Shown here: one piece after another, positions 1-5,848 of the stretch
Position numbering within the stretch: the first letter of the stretch is position 1
Layout: the number at the start of each line of letters is the position of its first letter
Assembly (NCBI GenBank): GCA_001302725.1
Contig: LIZU01000098.1
Span: 1 to 5,848 of the forward strand
Reading direction: 5' to 3'
Source of the DNA: a candidate division Zixibacteria bacterium DG_27
GTDB taxonomy: Bacteria > Zixibacteria > MSB-5A5 > DG-27
Length of the DNA: 5,848 nucleotides
The notes under the pieces: model-generated
Told to the model about the DNA's origin: nothing
Database searches by the model: none
The model's input: the letters and a program-made list of their open reading frames with translations, nothing else
Translations under genes and position numbers: made by a program

Positions 1-65
1 GGAGCTATCGATCTGATTGCGGCAACGGTGGCATCAAGTTGATGGGGCACAGAGTCAACACTCAA
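1..65 (-). CDS. Possible start of a downstream gene, cut by the window edge
   Basis: An open minus-strand frame begins with TTG at 65-63, only two bases after the TAA of the TPR lipoprotein gene, or with GTG at 50-48, and runs off the left edge. It reads about 21 residues, starting (M)SVDSVPHQLDATVAAIRSIA. The LDATVAAIRSIA stretch looks like an amphipathic helix and faintly recalls the N-terminus of purine nucleoside phosphorylases, but this is far too little to name a function. There is no clear Shine-Dalgarno sequence, as for other genes here. The close spacing would fit a fourth operon member. It could equally be chance, because 65 bases easily stay open. Confidence 0.25.
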   Translation of the reverse strand, partial: MSVDSVPHQLDATVAAIRSIA

Positions 66-67
66 GT

Positions 68-2242
68 TTAAGGACCGACACCGGGCTCATAGCGAGAACC
101 CTTGCGCTCCGGAGGCTCAAATTTCACCTGATGAAGGAAATAGCCGTTTAGCTCTTTTGGGTCCATATGGTGGAAATCGAAGCTGGTTTCCAGGGCGGCG
201 TCAATGGCGGCCTGATCTATCAGATCGGAACCGGAGGAACCTAAGACCTCGGCCTCCTTGACCTGGCCAAAGGTGTCAATGAATATCTTCAAGAGGACTT
301 TACCCCGGTACTCATATTCGATCAGCTCCTCGGGATAGACGAAGAGCCCGGCTCGGAGAGGTTCCGGTGCCATGGGGTAGCCGAGCTTGCTGTAAGTGGT
401 GGTGTCTTCGGGGTTGAAGGTGGTGGTGTCTCCTCCTTCGACGAGGCTGAACTGAGCCGCAAGATCGGAGGTCTTCTTGGTCAGTCCCATGCGGTCCCTC
501 GCTGCCTGTGCAAATTCCGTGTCGGGATATTTGTTGACGATCTCCTGATATGCATATACCGCGCTGGAATCCTCAGGAAAGAGATAGGTGTCGACAATCC
601 AGGCCCGGGTGAAAGCGGCTTGGGGTGCATACTCGCTGTGGGGGAAACGGGCCTCGACCTCAAATAGCAGCAGTAACGCAGAATCGGGGTCTCCGCGGTT
701 GAACAGCAAGTCCTGGGCGTGCTCTAAGAGGGCGCCTACGTTGAGGGAGTCAGCGACATCCAACTCTATCCCCAAGGAATCTGCGGCCACCAGGGCGTAC
801 TCGCTTGAAGGGTACTCCCGGGTGATACGCTGGTAGAGGTCTACTGCCGCTGCGGTGTCTCCTTTGAGCTCCTCGTAGATATATGCGGCGGCGTAGAGCG
901 CTTGGGGAGCATAATTGCTCTCTGGTTCTCTTTCCACCAAATCCATATACTCCTGGAGGGCAGAGTCGGGTTGGCCCATGTCCAAAAGCAGGGCTTCCGC
1001 GAGCAAAAACTGAGTCTCGGCGCCGGCCTCAGTAAGGGAGTCAGCAAGCTGCTCTCGATAAGACGTGAGCTTGGCGATCTCTGCGGAGCGAGCCAGAGCC
1101 TCGTTGGCTATGTTCGAGGAGGGCTTTTCCGTCTTGCACTTGTCGAACATCTCTTTGGCTTTGTTCAGATCCAGGAGCTCTAACTGGTGAATGCGCCCCA
1201 ACTCGTAATAGGCCTGGGCTGACTCCTCGGTTCTGGGATGCGACTCTATGACCTCCTCATACGTTTTCACTGCTCTGTCTCGTCTTCCCAGTTGATGTTC
1301 TCCCGCGGCGATTTTCAGCTTCACCGCCGCCTGATGATGGAAGTACCTTTCGTCCTCGCCGAGTTTTTGAAAGACAGCCAGCCCCGGCTCCTGTTTCCCG
1401 GAAAGACAGAGGCTCTCTCCCCTTCGAAACTTGGCGAGGTAGTAAGTTTCAGTATCGGGGTGATGTTTCTCTACCATTTCGAAAGCAGCGGCTGCGGCCT
1501 GGTAATCTTCGAGCTGGAAATGGCACTCTCCAATCTGAAGTTGTGCCTGGGCGGATTTTTCGCTCTTGCGATACTGAGATAGCATCTGCTGATAGAGCTT
1601 TATCGCCTTCGGATAGTCCTGCTCTTTGTAGGCTATCTCCGCTACCATAAAGCTCGCCTGGTCTTTGAACTCCTTTTTCCTGGGGGTCTTCAAGACCTCG
1701 CCATAAGCCTCCTGGGCTTTGGCGTAATCCTCCAGATGGAAGTGGCTCATGCCCATGTAAAAGTAAGCTTCGGGAATAAACTTGCTCTTCGGGAAATTGA
1801 CCACCAGCTCCTTGAATTTCCGATCCGCCTTCTGATATTCCTCCATGCTGTAATAGGATTTGCCAATTATATACAGGGCATCGTCGACATATTTACTCTT
1901 AGGGTGGAAGGCCAGAACCTTGGAGGCCTTCTTGATGGCCTTTTCATACAGTTCCCTATCGGGATTGTAGCTGGTTCGCTGCTGCGGCTCGTAACCTTTC
2001 TGGTAGCCCTCTTCGTAGCCCTTATGAGGGTAGGGCTTCCCGGCCGACGGGTATGATTGCGGTTGCTGTTGCCCTGGGGCCTGTCTTTCTCGCTTTTTCC
2101 GATTCTCTTCGGCTTGCTTGAAATACGTCTCGGCGTAATAGAAGGTGTTGTAGTAAACGCAGGTGCTACTCAACAGAAGACACAGAGAAAGTACTGGTAG
2201 CACGACCGAGAGTTTCAGAGTATTCTTGATCGTTAGAAACAT
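68..2242 (-). CDS. TPR-repeat lipoprotein with C-terminal TonB domain
   Basis: Predicted 724-residue envelope lipoprotein. The frame is open up to a TTG at 2296, but I choose the ATG at 2242 because a typical signal peptide starts there: MFLTIKNTLK, a hydrophobic stretch, then SSTC with the lipidated Cys at residue 28. The lipobox is loose (S-S-T instead of L-A-G). The mature start CVYYNTFYYAETYF is, from memory, characteristic of TPR lipoproteins in FCB-type candidate phyla. Residues 49-94 form a Gln/Pro/Tyr/Gly-rich linker. Residues 94-586 hold roughly ten TPR units of the BamD/CpoB kind, with recurrent FPxSxYAxxA motifs. Residues 633-710 match a TonB C-terminal domain (YPEEL, RGKVLLKIFID, GQVKEAEVLGSSGSDLIDQAA). 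TPR arrays of this type scaffold outer-membrane or periplasmic complexes; the exact partner is unknown. It is the third gene of the minus-strand cluster. Frame, stop and domains are secure; the start is likely. Confidence 0.93.
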   Translation of the reverse strand: MFLTIKNTLKLSVVLPVLSLCLLLSSTCVYYNTFYYAETYFKQAEENRKKRERQAPGQQQPQSYPSAGKPYPHKGYEEGYQKGYEPQQRTSYNPDRELYEKAIKKASKVLAFHPKSKYVDDALYIIGKSYYSMEEYQKADRKFKELVVNFPKSKFIPEAYFYMGMSHFHLEDYAKAQEAYGEVLKTPRKKEFKDQASFMVAEIAYKEQDYPKAIKLYQQMLSQYRKSEKSAQAQLQIGECHFQLEDYQAAAAAFEMVEKHHPDTETYYLAKFRRGESLCLSGKQEPGLAVFQKLGEDERYFHHQAAVKLKIAAGEHQLGRRDRAVKTYEEVIESHPRTEESAQAYYELGRIHQLELLDLNKAKEMFDKCKTEKPSSNIANEALARSAEIAKLTSYREQLADSLTEAGAETQFLLAEALLLDMGQPDSALQEYMDLVEREPESNYAPQALYAAAYIYEELKGDTAAAVDLYQRITREYPSSEYALVAADSLGIELDVADSLNVGALLEHAQDLLFNRGDPDSALLLLFEVEARFPHSEYAPQAAFTRAWIVDTYLFPEDSSAVYAYQEIVNKYPDTEFAQAARDRMGLTKKTSDLAAQFSLVEGGDTTTFNPEDTTTYSKLGYPMAPEPLRAGLFVYPEELIEYEYRGKVLLKIFIDTFGQVKEAEVLGSSGSDLIDQAAIDAALETSFDFHHMDPKELNGYFLHQVKFEPPERKGSRYEPGVGP

Positions 2243-2332
2243 CGCCTGCGCAGCCTTAGCGGAGGTTGCAGACTTCTGAACGCGACCTCCATTCAAAGGA
2301 TAGCTGAAAAGTCCCTTTTTTGCAACCAGATT

Positions 2333-3250
2333 TCAATAAAGAGGCTCCGGTTGGATATATCCCTTCGAGAGCCCGGCTTCGAAAAACCACCTCTTGACCT
2401 GCCTGAATTCGGATCTATTCACCCTTCGGCAAATCTCCTTTATGTCTGGGGCCTGGTAGGCCGGGAAATACTGGCTCATCAGACCGACGTAGCTGTTTTT
2501 AGAGACCTCCTTACCCAGAAAGTCGAAGATCTTCTTGCTGCCGGAAAGGCCGTTGGGCAGAACCAAATGACGGATCAAAAGTCCCTTCGTGGCGACCCCG
2601 TCTTTGTCCACAACCAAATCCCCGACCTGACGGTGCATCTCCGTGATGGCGGTTTGGTTTACCTCCACGTAGTCTTTTACGCCCGAGAAGCGAGAGGCGG
2701 GCTGGTTTTCTCCGTAACGCATATCCGGCATGTAGATCTCCACTATCCCATCCAGCAGCTTCAGGGTGTCTAAGGCATCATATCCAGAGCTATTATAGAC
2801 TATCGGCAGAGCTAGCCCCTTTTTTCTGGCGAGGAGCAGCGCTTTCAAGATCTGGGCAACCACGTGGGTGGGAGTGACGAAGTTTATGTTGTGGGCGCCG
2901 GCCTTCTCCAATTCCAACATCATCGTCGCCAATGTCTCCAGTGATGTTACCTCCCCGCTTCCCATCTGGCTTATGGGATAATTCTGGCAGTAAAGGCATC
3001 TCAAGTTGCAGTTGGCGAAAAAAATCGTTCCGGAGCCTCGATGTCCGGAAATGGGCGGTTCCTCTCCGAAATGGAGATTGTGGCTTGAGACCAACGGCAG
3101 TTCACCTGTCTTACAAACTCCCGCTTCTCCCCGCAGGCGGTTGACGTGACATTCCCGGGGGCAAATAGTGCAATCGGAGAGCATCCGCCAGGCAGTTTCG
3201 GCTCTTTTTCTCAGTTCCGCAAGCTCCAGCACGATCAGAATCCAATCCAA
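2333..3250 (-). CDS. Radical SAM protein, PflA-like (COG1313/PflX type)
   Basis: Predicted cytosolic 305-residue radical SAM enzyme. The 4Fe-4S/SAM motif CX3CX2C is seen as CNLRCLYC (Cys81, 85, 88), preceded by GSGTIFFAN. An N-terminal Cys group, CTICPREC plus GVC (Cys27, 30, 34, 46), could hold a second cluster. Further blocks typical of COG1313 follow in order: HFGEEPPISG, NFVTPTHV, YNSSGYD, YMPDMRYG, RHLVLPNG and MSQYFPAY. Length and motif order fit a complete family member. The family resembles activases of glycyl radical enzymes such as pyruvate formate-lyase, but its true substrate is not established, and no glycyl radical enzyme lies in this window. The start is the TTG at 3250; a GTG at 3232 is the alternative, and neither has a good Shine-Dalgarno site. 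It begins 16 bases after the transglutaminase gene's stop, so co-transcription is likely. Confidence 0.94.
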   Translation of the reverse strand: MDWILIVLELAELRKRAETAWRMLSDCTICPRECHVNRLRGEAGVCKTGELPLVSSHNLHFGEEPPISGHRGSGTIFFANCNLRCLYCQNYPISQMGSGEVTSLETLATMMLELEKAGAHNINFVTPTHVVAQILKALLLARKKGLALPIVYNSSGYDALDTLKLLDGIVEIYMPDMRYGENQPASRFSGVKDYVEVNQTAITEMHRQVGDLVVDKDGVATKGLLIRHLVLPNGLSGSKKIFDFLGKEVSKNSYVGLMSQYFPAYQAPDIKEICRRVNRSEFRQVKRWFFEAGLSKGYIQPEPLY

Positions 3251-3266
3251 AAAACAAGAGAGATTT

Positions 3267-5336
3267 CTACATCTTTCTGAGCAACACCATCTCCCTGTCG
3301 GCGATGCTGATCTTTTCGAAGAATTCCTTTATCTCAGGGTAGTAATAGGGGTCTAAGTAGACTTCCTCCTGTTGCAGGAAACGGTGATACTTCAGAGTGT
3401 CGCCAACAACTTGGCAGCTCGAACGGAAAAGACCACACCTGCAACTCAGGCTTTTGGCAGAGGGGTAGCTCTCAACCTGGCAGCCGTTGGGGAGCAGGAA
3501 ACTCAAGGTGTCGATTTCGGTATAGGGATCGTATAGATGTAGATAGTGTTCCCTTTTCTCCTCGGAGAAGGGAGCGGTCGATTCCAGGCGGTTCAAGATA
3601 TTAGGGGAAAAGACCATCTCCGCCCCGACATCATCGGCATAGTCCGCCACTCTGAAGGAGAGCCAGATTTTGACGTTTCCCTCCGGAGAGTCAAAGTTCT
3701 CCAGTCTGAAGTCAATCAGAGTTGCCCCCGGACACCATCGGTTGAGATACCTCCGCGCCGCTTTTTGTGACTCTTCCCGGGAGGAGTAGGTGAAATCGGA
3801 GCGCACCTTCTCCATCTGGGTGCCACCATACTCCAGAAAACCATCACAGGTTAGGTTCCCCTTCTGATCAATGGAGAGCGTCAGCACTCTTTTGCTGAGG
3901 TTCTCCCGTTTGCCCGACTTGGGAGTCACCACGAATCCGGAACTACCGCCGCCGCGGACAACGAGAGCAGGGACGTTTCGGTCTTGCCAGGGAAGGGAGT
4001 TGAACGGTGAGAACTTGGAGGTGGCGTCGAGCCAGATCGGCTCCTTTTCCTGAGGAACATAGACGATCATGTGATTGAAGGGATCCAACGAGCAGACAGT
4101 GGTGTCGATGAAACCGTAATCCTTCGTGCAGATGAGGGTGGGATGGGCATCGATCCCGATCCTCTTCAGCATCGAAACCAAAAGCGCGGAGACGTCCTTG
4201 CAGTCACCGTACTTGTTCTCCAGGACGTCATGGGGGTAATGGGGCACATAGCCACCCTTCCCCAAGTGGATGGCAACGTATCGGATATTGTCACGAACGA
4301 AATAGTATATCGATTGGATCTTCTCAAGTTCATCTTCGACATCGGTAGTCAACTCCCACACCTTCCGATGCAGCATGCCCGAAGACCTCAGTTGCTTTTC
4401 GAGCAGCTCATAGTATCTGTTGCCGATGTCTTGCCAAGTACCGGAGACTCCGTCCGAGAAGACCACTCGGGACCTGACCAGCGAGAGCGGCGGCATGAAG
4501 GATTCGAGTTTAATCCCAGGTTGATCCCTTGCCGTCCAGGTGTAAGTGATATACCGCTCCTCTCCCGGGGGAGCGACTCTGGGGATCGTTCCCTTTATCG
4601 GGCCCTCAGCCACCCCATAGGTCTTATATCTCCATTTGAGCCAGTCGGACTTGCCAGACCTGTCAGGCTGGAAAAACCTCTTGGGCAATATCAGGGTATA
4701 GGTCGATTTGACGGTCGGAAGAATACCCTGGAAGTTCCAGGTGTCCCAGGCAAGAGGGCTTTTGTATCTTTTCGTATACTCATAGTCTATTATCGAGCCG
4801 ACCAGAACTTCAGGGAAGGCGGCTACCTTGGCCTTGGTGTCCGAGTAGAGAAAGAACTCCGGAAAGGCAGTGACCTCCAGAAGCTGTTTTTGATCGACCT
4901 TGACGACTTCTCCCCGGGGGGTGATGACTCGACCTTTGAACGCGGTTATCTTGCTGTTGTGGCCGAAGTAAATCTTCAGGTTCCCGTAGTCTTTTCCCAG
5001 GGGATTCAGAACGAGCAGGACGTGTCTTTTTTTCAATTCCGTGTTGAAGTCGAGCCTCACCCCCTTCTCCACCTCGATCGAAAACTCACCGGAGTCGTAG
5101 AGTACTACTGCGGGATGATCGGGGTAATCATCCTGAGTGGGAAGGCGATCCAGTCCACACAACTCAAGGATTTCCTCGTGAGGATCCTCCTCCGAGTAAC
5201 CCACCTGAAGCCATAAGAGCAAAACAGTCAGCACAGAGAGGATCACCCTCCCAAGACGTTGGAGAGTCTGATTGTCGATTTTCTCAGAGTGTCTCAACAG
5301 CTTCGGATCCCTTCCTCCGATTGCACTGGACCTCAC
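3267..5336 (-). CDS. Exported DUF3857/transglutaminase-like protein
   Basis: Predicted 689-residue exported protein from the start chosen here. A hydrophobic segment at residues 31-44 (VILSVLTVLLLWLQ), preceded by Arg/Lys, acts as signal peptide, with probable cleavage near GYS/EED. Residues about 75-285 match DUF3857. A transglutaminase-like core follows at about 320-445 with the full triad: Cys379 in KYGDCKDVS, His422 in FNHMIVY and Asp437 in WLDATS. The C-terminus (LPNGCQVESYPS to the end) matches DUF3858. Such proteins are common in Bacteroidetes-like bacteria; they may act as periplasmic peptidases or amidases, but substrates are unknown. The frame opens at TTG 5378. I prefer GTG 5336 because GGGGAG lies seven bases upstream; ATG 5351 and TTG 5297 (which gives a shorter, more usual signal n-region) are alternatives. 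It is the first gene of the cluster. Four Cys (619, 632, 634, 641) near the C-terminus are unusual. Confidence 0.93.
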   Translation of the reverse strand: MRSSAIGGRDPKLLRHSEKIDNQTLQRLGRVILSVLTVLLLWLQVGYSEEDPHEEILELCGLDRLPTQDDYPDHPAVVLYDSGEFSIEVEKGVRLDFNTELKKRHVLLVLNPLGKDYGNLKIYFGHNSKITAFKGRVITPRGEVVKVDQKQLLEVTAFPEFFLYSDTKAKVAAFPEVLVGSIIDYEYTKRYKSPLAWDTWNFQGILPTVKSTYTLILPKRFFQPDRSGKSDWLKWRYKTYGVAEGPIKGTIPRVAPPGEERYITYTWTARDQPGIKLESFMPPLSLVRSRVVFSDGVSGTWQDIGNRYYELLEKQLRSSGMLHRKVWELTTDVEDELEKIQSIYYFVRDNIRYVAIHLGKGGYVPHYPHDVLENKYGDCKDVSALLVSMLKRIGIDAHPTLICTKDYGFIDTTVCSLDPFNHMIVYVPQEKEPIWLDATSKFSPFNSLPWQDRNVPALVVRGGGSSGFVVTPKSGKRENLSKRVLTLSIDQKGNLTCDGFLEYGGTQMEKVRSDFTYSSREESQKAARRYLNRWCPGATLIDFRLENFDSPEGNVKIWLSFRVADYADDVGAEMVFSPNILNRLESTAPFSEEKREHYLHLYDPYTEIDTLSFLLPNGCQVESYPSAKSLSCRCGLFRSSCQVVGDTLKYHRFLQQEEVYLDPYYYPEIKEFFEKISIADREMVLLRKM

Positions 5337-5343
5337 TTCGAAT

Positions 5344-5349
5344 CTCCCC
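5344..5349 (-). promoter_or_regulatory. Probable ribosome binding site for the transglutaminase gene
   Basis: On the minus strand GGGGAG ends seven bases before the GTG at 5336-5334. It is the best-spaced Shine-Dalgarno match among the candidate starts of this gene and is why GTG 5336 was chosen. A second purine-rich run, GGAGGAAGGG, lies 11 bases or more before TTG 5297 and would serve that start instead. Only experiment or comparison with homologues can decide. Confidence 0.4.
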
Positions 5350-5357
5350 ATCATGAT

Positions 5358-5386
5358 ATTATAAGAAATGAATGCCAAACCCCGAA
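5358..5386 (-). promoter_or_regulatory. Candidate promoter of the minus-strand cluster
   Basis: A perfect TATAAT lies on the minus strand at 5363-5358. Seventeen bases upstream is a poor -35 match, TTCGGG (5386-5381). Transcription would begin near 5351, just ahead of the GGGGAG site and GTG 5336, which makes a coherent short leader and argues against translation from TTG 5378. FCB bacteria often use other promoter consensus sequences and the -35 is weak, so this is a suggestion only. Confidence 0.28.
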
Positions 5387-5398
5387 GGCAAGCGCTTT

Positions 5399-5448
5399 AA
5401 GATGACTGAGAGAAGTCTGATTTGAGCTGCCAGCTGAAGACTCATCTT
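5399..5448. repeat. Nested imperfect inverted repeat in the divergent intergenic region
   Basis: Three nested pairs can be drawn: AAGATG (5399-5404) with CATCTT (5443-5448), AGTCT (5414-5418) with AGACT (5438-5442), and AGCTG (5425-5429) with CAGCT (5431-5435). The left side has nine- and six-base bulges; the right side has only two unpaired bases. No T-run follows on either strand, so it is not a standard terminator. Its place between the minus-strand cluster and the plus-strand frame would suit an operator or a structured leader of the plus transcript. Chance pairing is possible. Confidence 0.35.
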
Positions 5449-5478
5449 CTTTACAAGAGTTGCCGTTACGATGAAAGA

Positions 5479-5485
5479 GGGGGAG
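5479..5485 (+). promoter_or_regulatory. Ribosome binding site before the interrupted plus-strand gene
   Basis: GGGGGAG lies eight bases before the GTG at 5494-5496, an ideal spacing. It selects 5494 over the in-frame GTG at 5485, which overlaps the site itself. Its presence just before a signal-peptide-like sequence is the main reason to regard the following frame as a real or formerly real gene. Confidence 0.45.
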
Positions 5486-5493
5486 TGATACGC

Positions 5494-5787
5494 GTGAAAG
5501 GCAATGGTTTTATCTCAACGGTTCCGCTTCTGCCGATTCTGGCGCTCATCTACTCTGCGAGTGAAACTGCATTTTGACAGAAGGGGAAGATTGAGGCGGT
5601 CGGGGAAGCGCAGGGTCGGGTTTTGGACCTCTGCCCCCGGAGCCGAACTGAGGAGTTCTTGAGGCTAATCTCAACGGGGCTTAGGGTCGACCCCGAATCG
5701 GTCGCCTTGCACAATCTCGCCGGATGGCGTCTTCACAGGCTAAACGACTTAGAGAAGGCGAAGGAGGAGTCTGCTATTACAGAGTAG
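5494..5787 (+). pseudogene. Small exported TPR-like gene interrupted by an in-frame TGA
   Basis: Starting at GTG 5494 the frame reads (M)KGNGFISTVPLLPILALI followed by YSASETAF, a convincing signal peptide, then meets TGA at 5575-5577. The same frame then stays open for 69 codons to TAG 5785-5787. The second part looks like genuine protein: by hand count 49 of 69 codons end in G or C, and VDPESVALHNLAGWRLHRLN followed by DLEKAKEE resembles a TPR unit (aligned small and aromatic positions, LxDLEKAKE end). Without the TGA the product would be about 97 residues, exported, with one or two helical repeats. The simplest reading is a decayed gene or a sequence error (CGA or TGG to TGA). Stop-codon recoding is possible but unproven; ordinary TGA stops are used elsewhere, as in the radical SAM gene. 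I do not recognise the family. It is transcribed divergently from the minus-strand cluster. Confidence 0.42.
5601..5639 (+). other. Possible RNA hairpin downstream of the in-frame TGA
   Basis: CAGGGTC (5611-5617) can pair with GACC and CTG (5626-5629 and 5631-5633, with one bulged T), closing an eight-base loop GGGTTTTG. Below this, CGGGG (5601-5605) can pair with CCCCG (5635-5639). The hairpin begins about 24 bases after the TGA at 5575-5577 and its loop about 40 bases after. Bacterial SECIS elements lie in roughly this place, but the loop is slightly further than usual and the region is GC-rich, so accidental pairing is a fair alternative. Confidence 0.25.
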
Positions 5788-5819
5788 GGAACAGGAGATA
5801 GGGGAGAGGGTATAGGAAA

Positions 5820-5848
5820 GTGGAAACCAGAAGGCTTCCTCTGCGGTG
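5820..5848 (+). CDS. Possible start of a second plus-strand gene, cut by the window edge
   Basis: A GTG at 5820 opens a frame reading (M)ETRRLPLR to the window end. A purine-rich GGGGAGAGGG (5801-5810) ends nine bases before it, a good Shine-Dalgarno position. The basic start could be a signal-peptide n-region. Only nine complete codons are visible, so this rests almost wholly on the ribosome binding site. Confidence 0.2.

Noticed and set aside
902..2056. Several 90-115 codon plus-strand frames opposite the TPR lipoprotein gene
   Set aside because: They are antisense to well-formed TPR repeats; their hydrophobic translations are the usual mirror of Glu/Lys/Gln-rich helices.
2307..2320. AAAAG-TCC-CTTTT inverted repeat between the radical SAM and lipoprotein genes as a terminator
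   Set aside because: The stem is only five mostly A/T pairs with a three-base loop; it is too weak for an intrinsic terminator and the gene spacing suggests read-through.
4071..5216. A 381-codon open frame on the plus strand opposite the transglutaminase gene
   Set aside because: It lies wholly antisense to a gene with clear domains and an intact catalytic triad, starts with a non-ATG codon, and its translation shows no recognisable motif. It is best explained by codon bias of the real gene.
5358..5378. TTTGGCATTCATTTCTTAT as a sigma-54 promoter
   Set aside because: The -24-like TGGCA is present but the required GC dinucleotide of the -12 element is missing at the right spacing.
68..5378. 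A dedicated new defence or biosynthetic system formed by the three genes
   Set aside because: Each gene belongs to a recognisable widespread family and nothing in the sequence links their functions beyond co-orientation and short spacing.
5391..5398. Perfect palindrome AAGCGCTT upstream of the transglutaminase gene
   Set aside because: Eight bases of symmetry are expected by chance in a window of this size and there is no second copy nearby.

Overview
The window is a 5.8 kb stretch of moderately GC-rich bacterial DNA. Three complete genes are packed head to tail on the minus strand and fill about nine tenths of it. The right-hand 470 bases are a divergent, mostly unassigned region. The genes suggest an uncultured Gram-negative of the FCB type (Zixibacteria, Latescibacteria, Calditrichaeota or Gemmatimonadetes relatives). 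The reasons are a TPR lipoprotein whose mature end reads CVYYNTFYYAETYF, a DUF3857/transglutaminase protein, and frequent TTG/GTG starts with weak Shine-Dalgarno sites. This placement is inference; no marker gene is present.

Reading the minus strand in transcription order (right to left): (1) about 5336 to 3267, an exported DUF3857 + transglutaminase-like + DUF3858 protein with an intact Cys-His-Asp triad; (2) 3250 to 2333, a PflA-like radical SAM protein of the COG1313 (PflX) type, 16 bases downstream; (3) 2242 to 68, a TPR lipoprotein that ends in a TonB C-terminal domain; (4) possibly a further gene starting at about 65 and leaving the window. The short gaps suggest one operon. Two products are envelope proteins and the radical SAM enzyme is cytosolic, so no shared pathway is evident; the grouping may only reflect co-expression.

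The right end (5379-5848) holds an imperfect nested inverted repeat (5399-5448). After it comes a plus-strand reading frame with a good ribosome binding site, a signal peptide and a TPR-like C-terminal half, interrupted by one in-frame TGA at 5575-5577. A hairpin can be drawn about 24 bases after that TGA. This interrupted small gene, a pseudogene, sequence error or recoded gene, is the least expected item in the window. A second plus-strand start may lie at 5820. No RNA genes, CRISPR arrays, insertion sequences or convincing terminators were seen.
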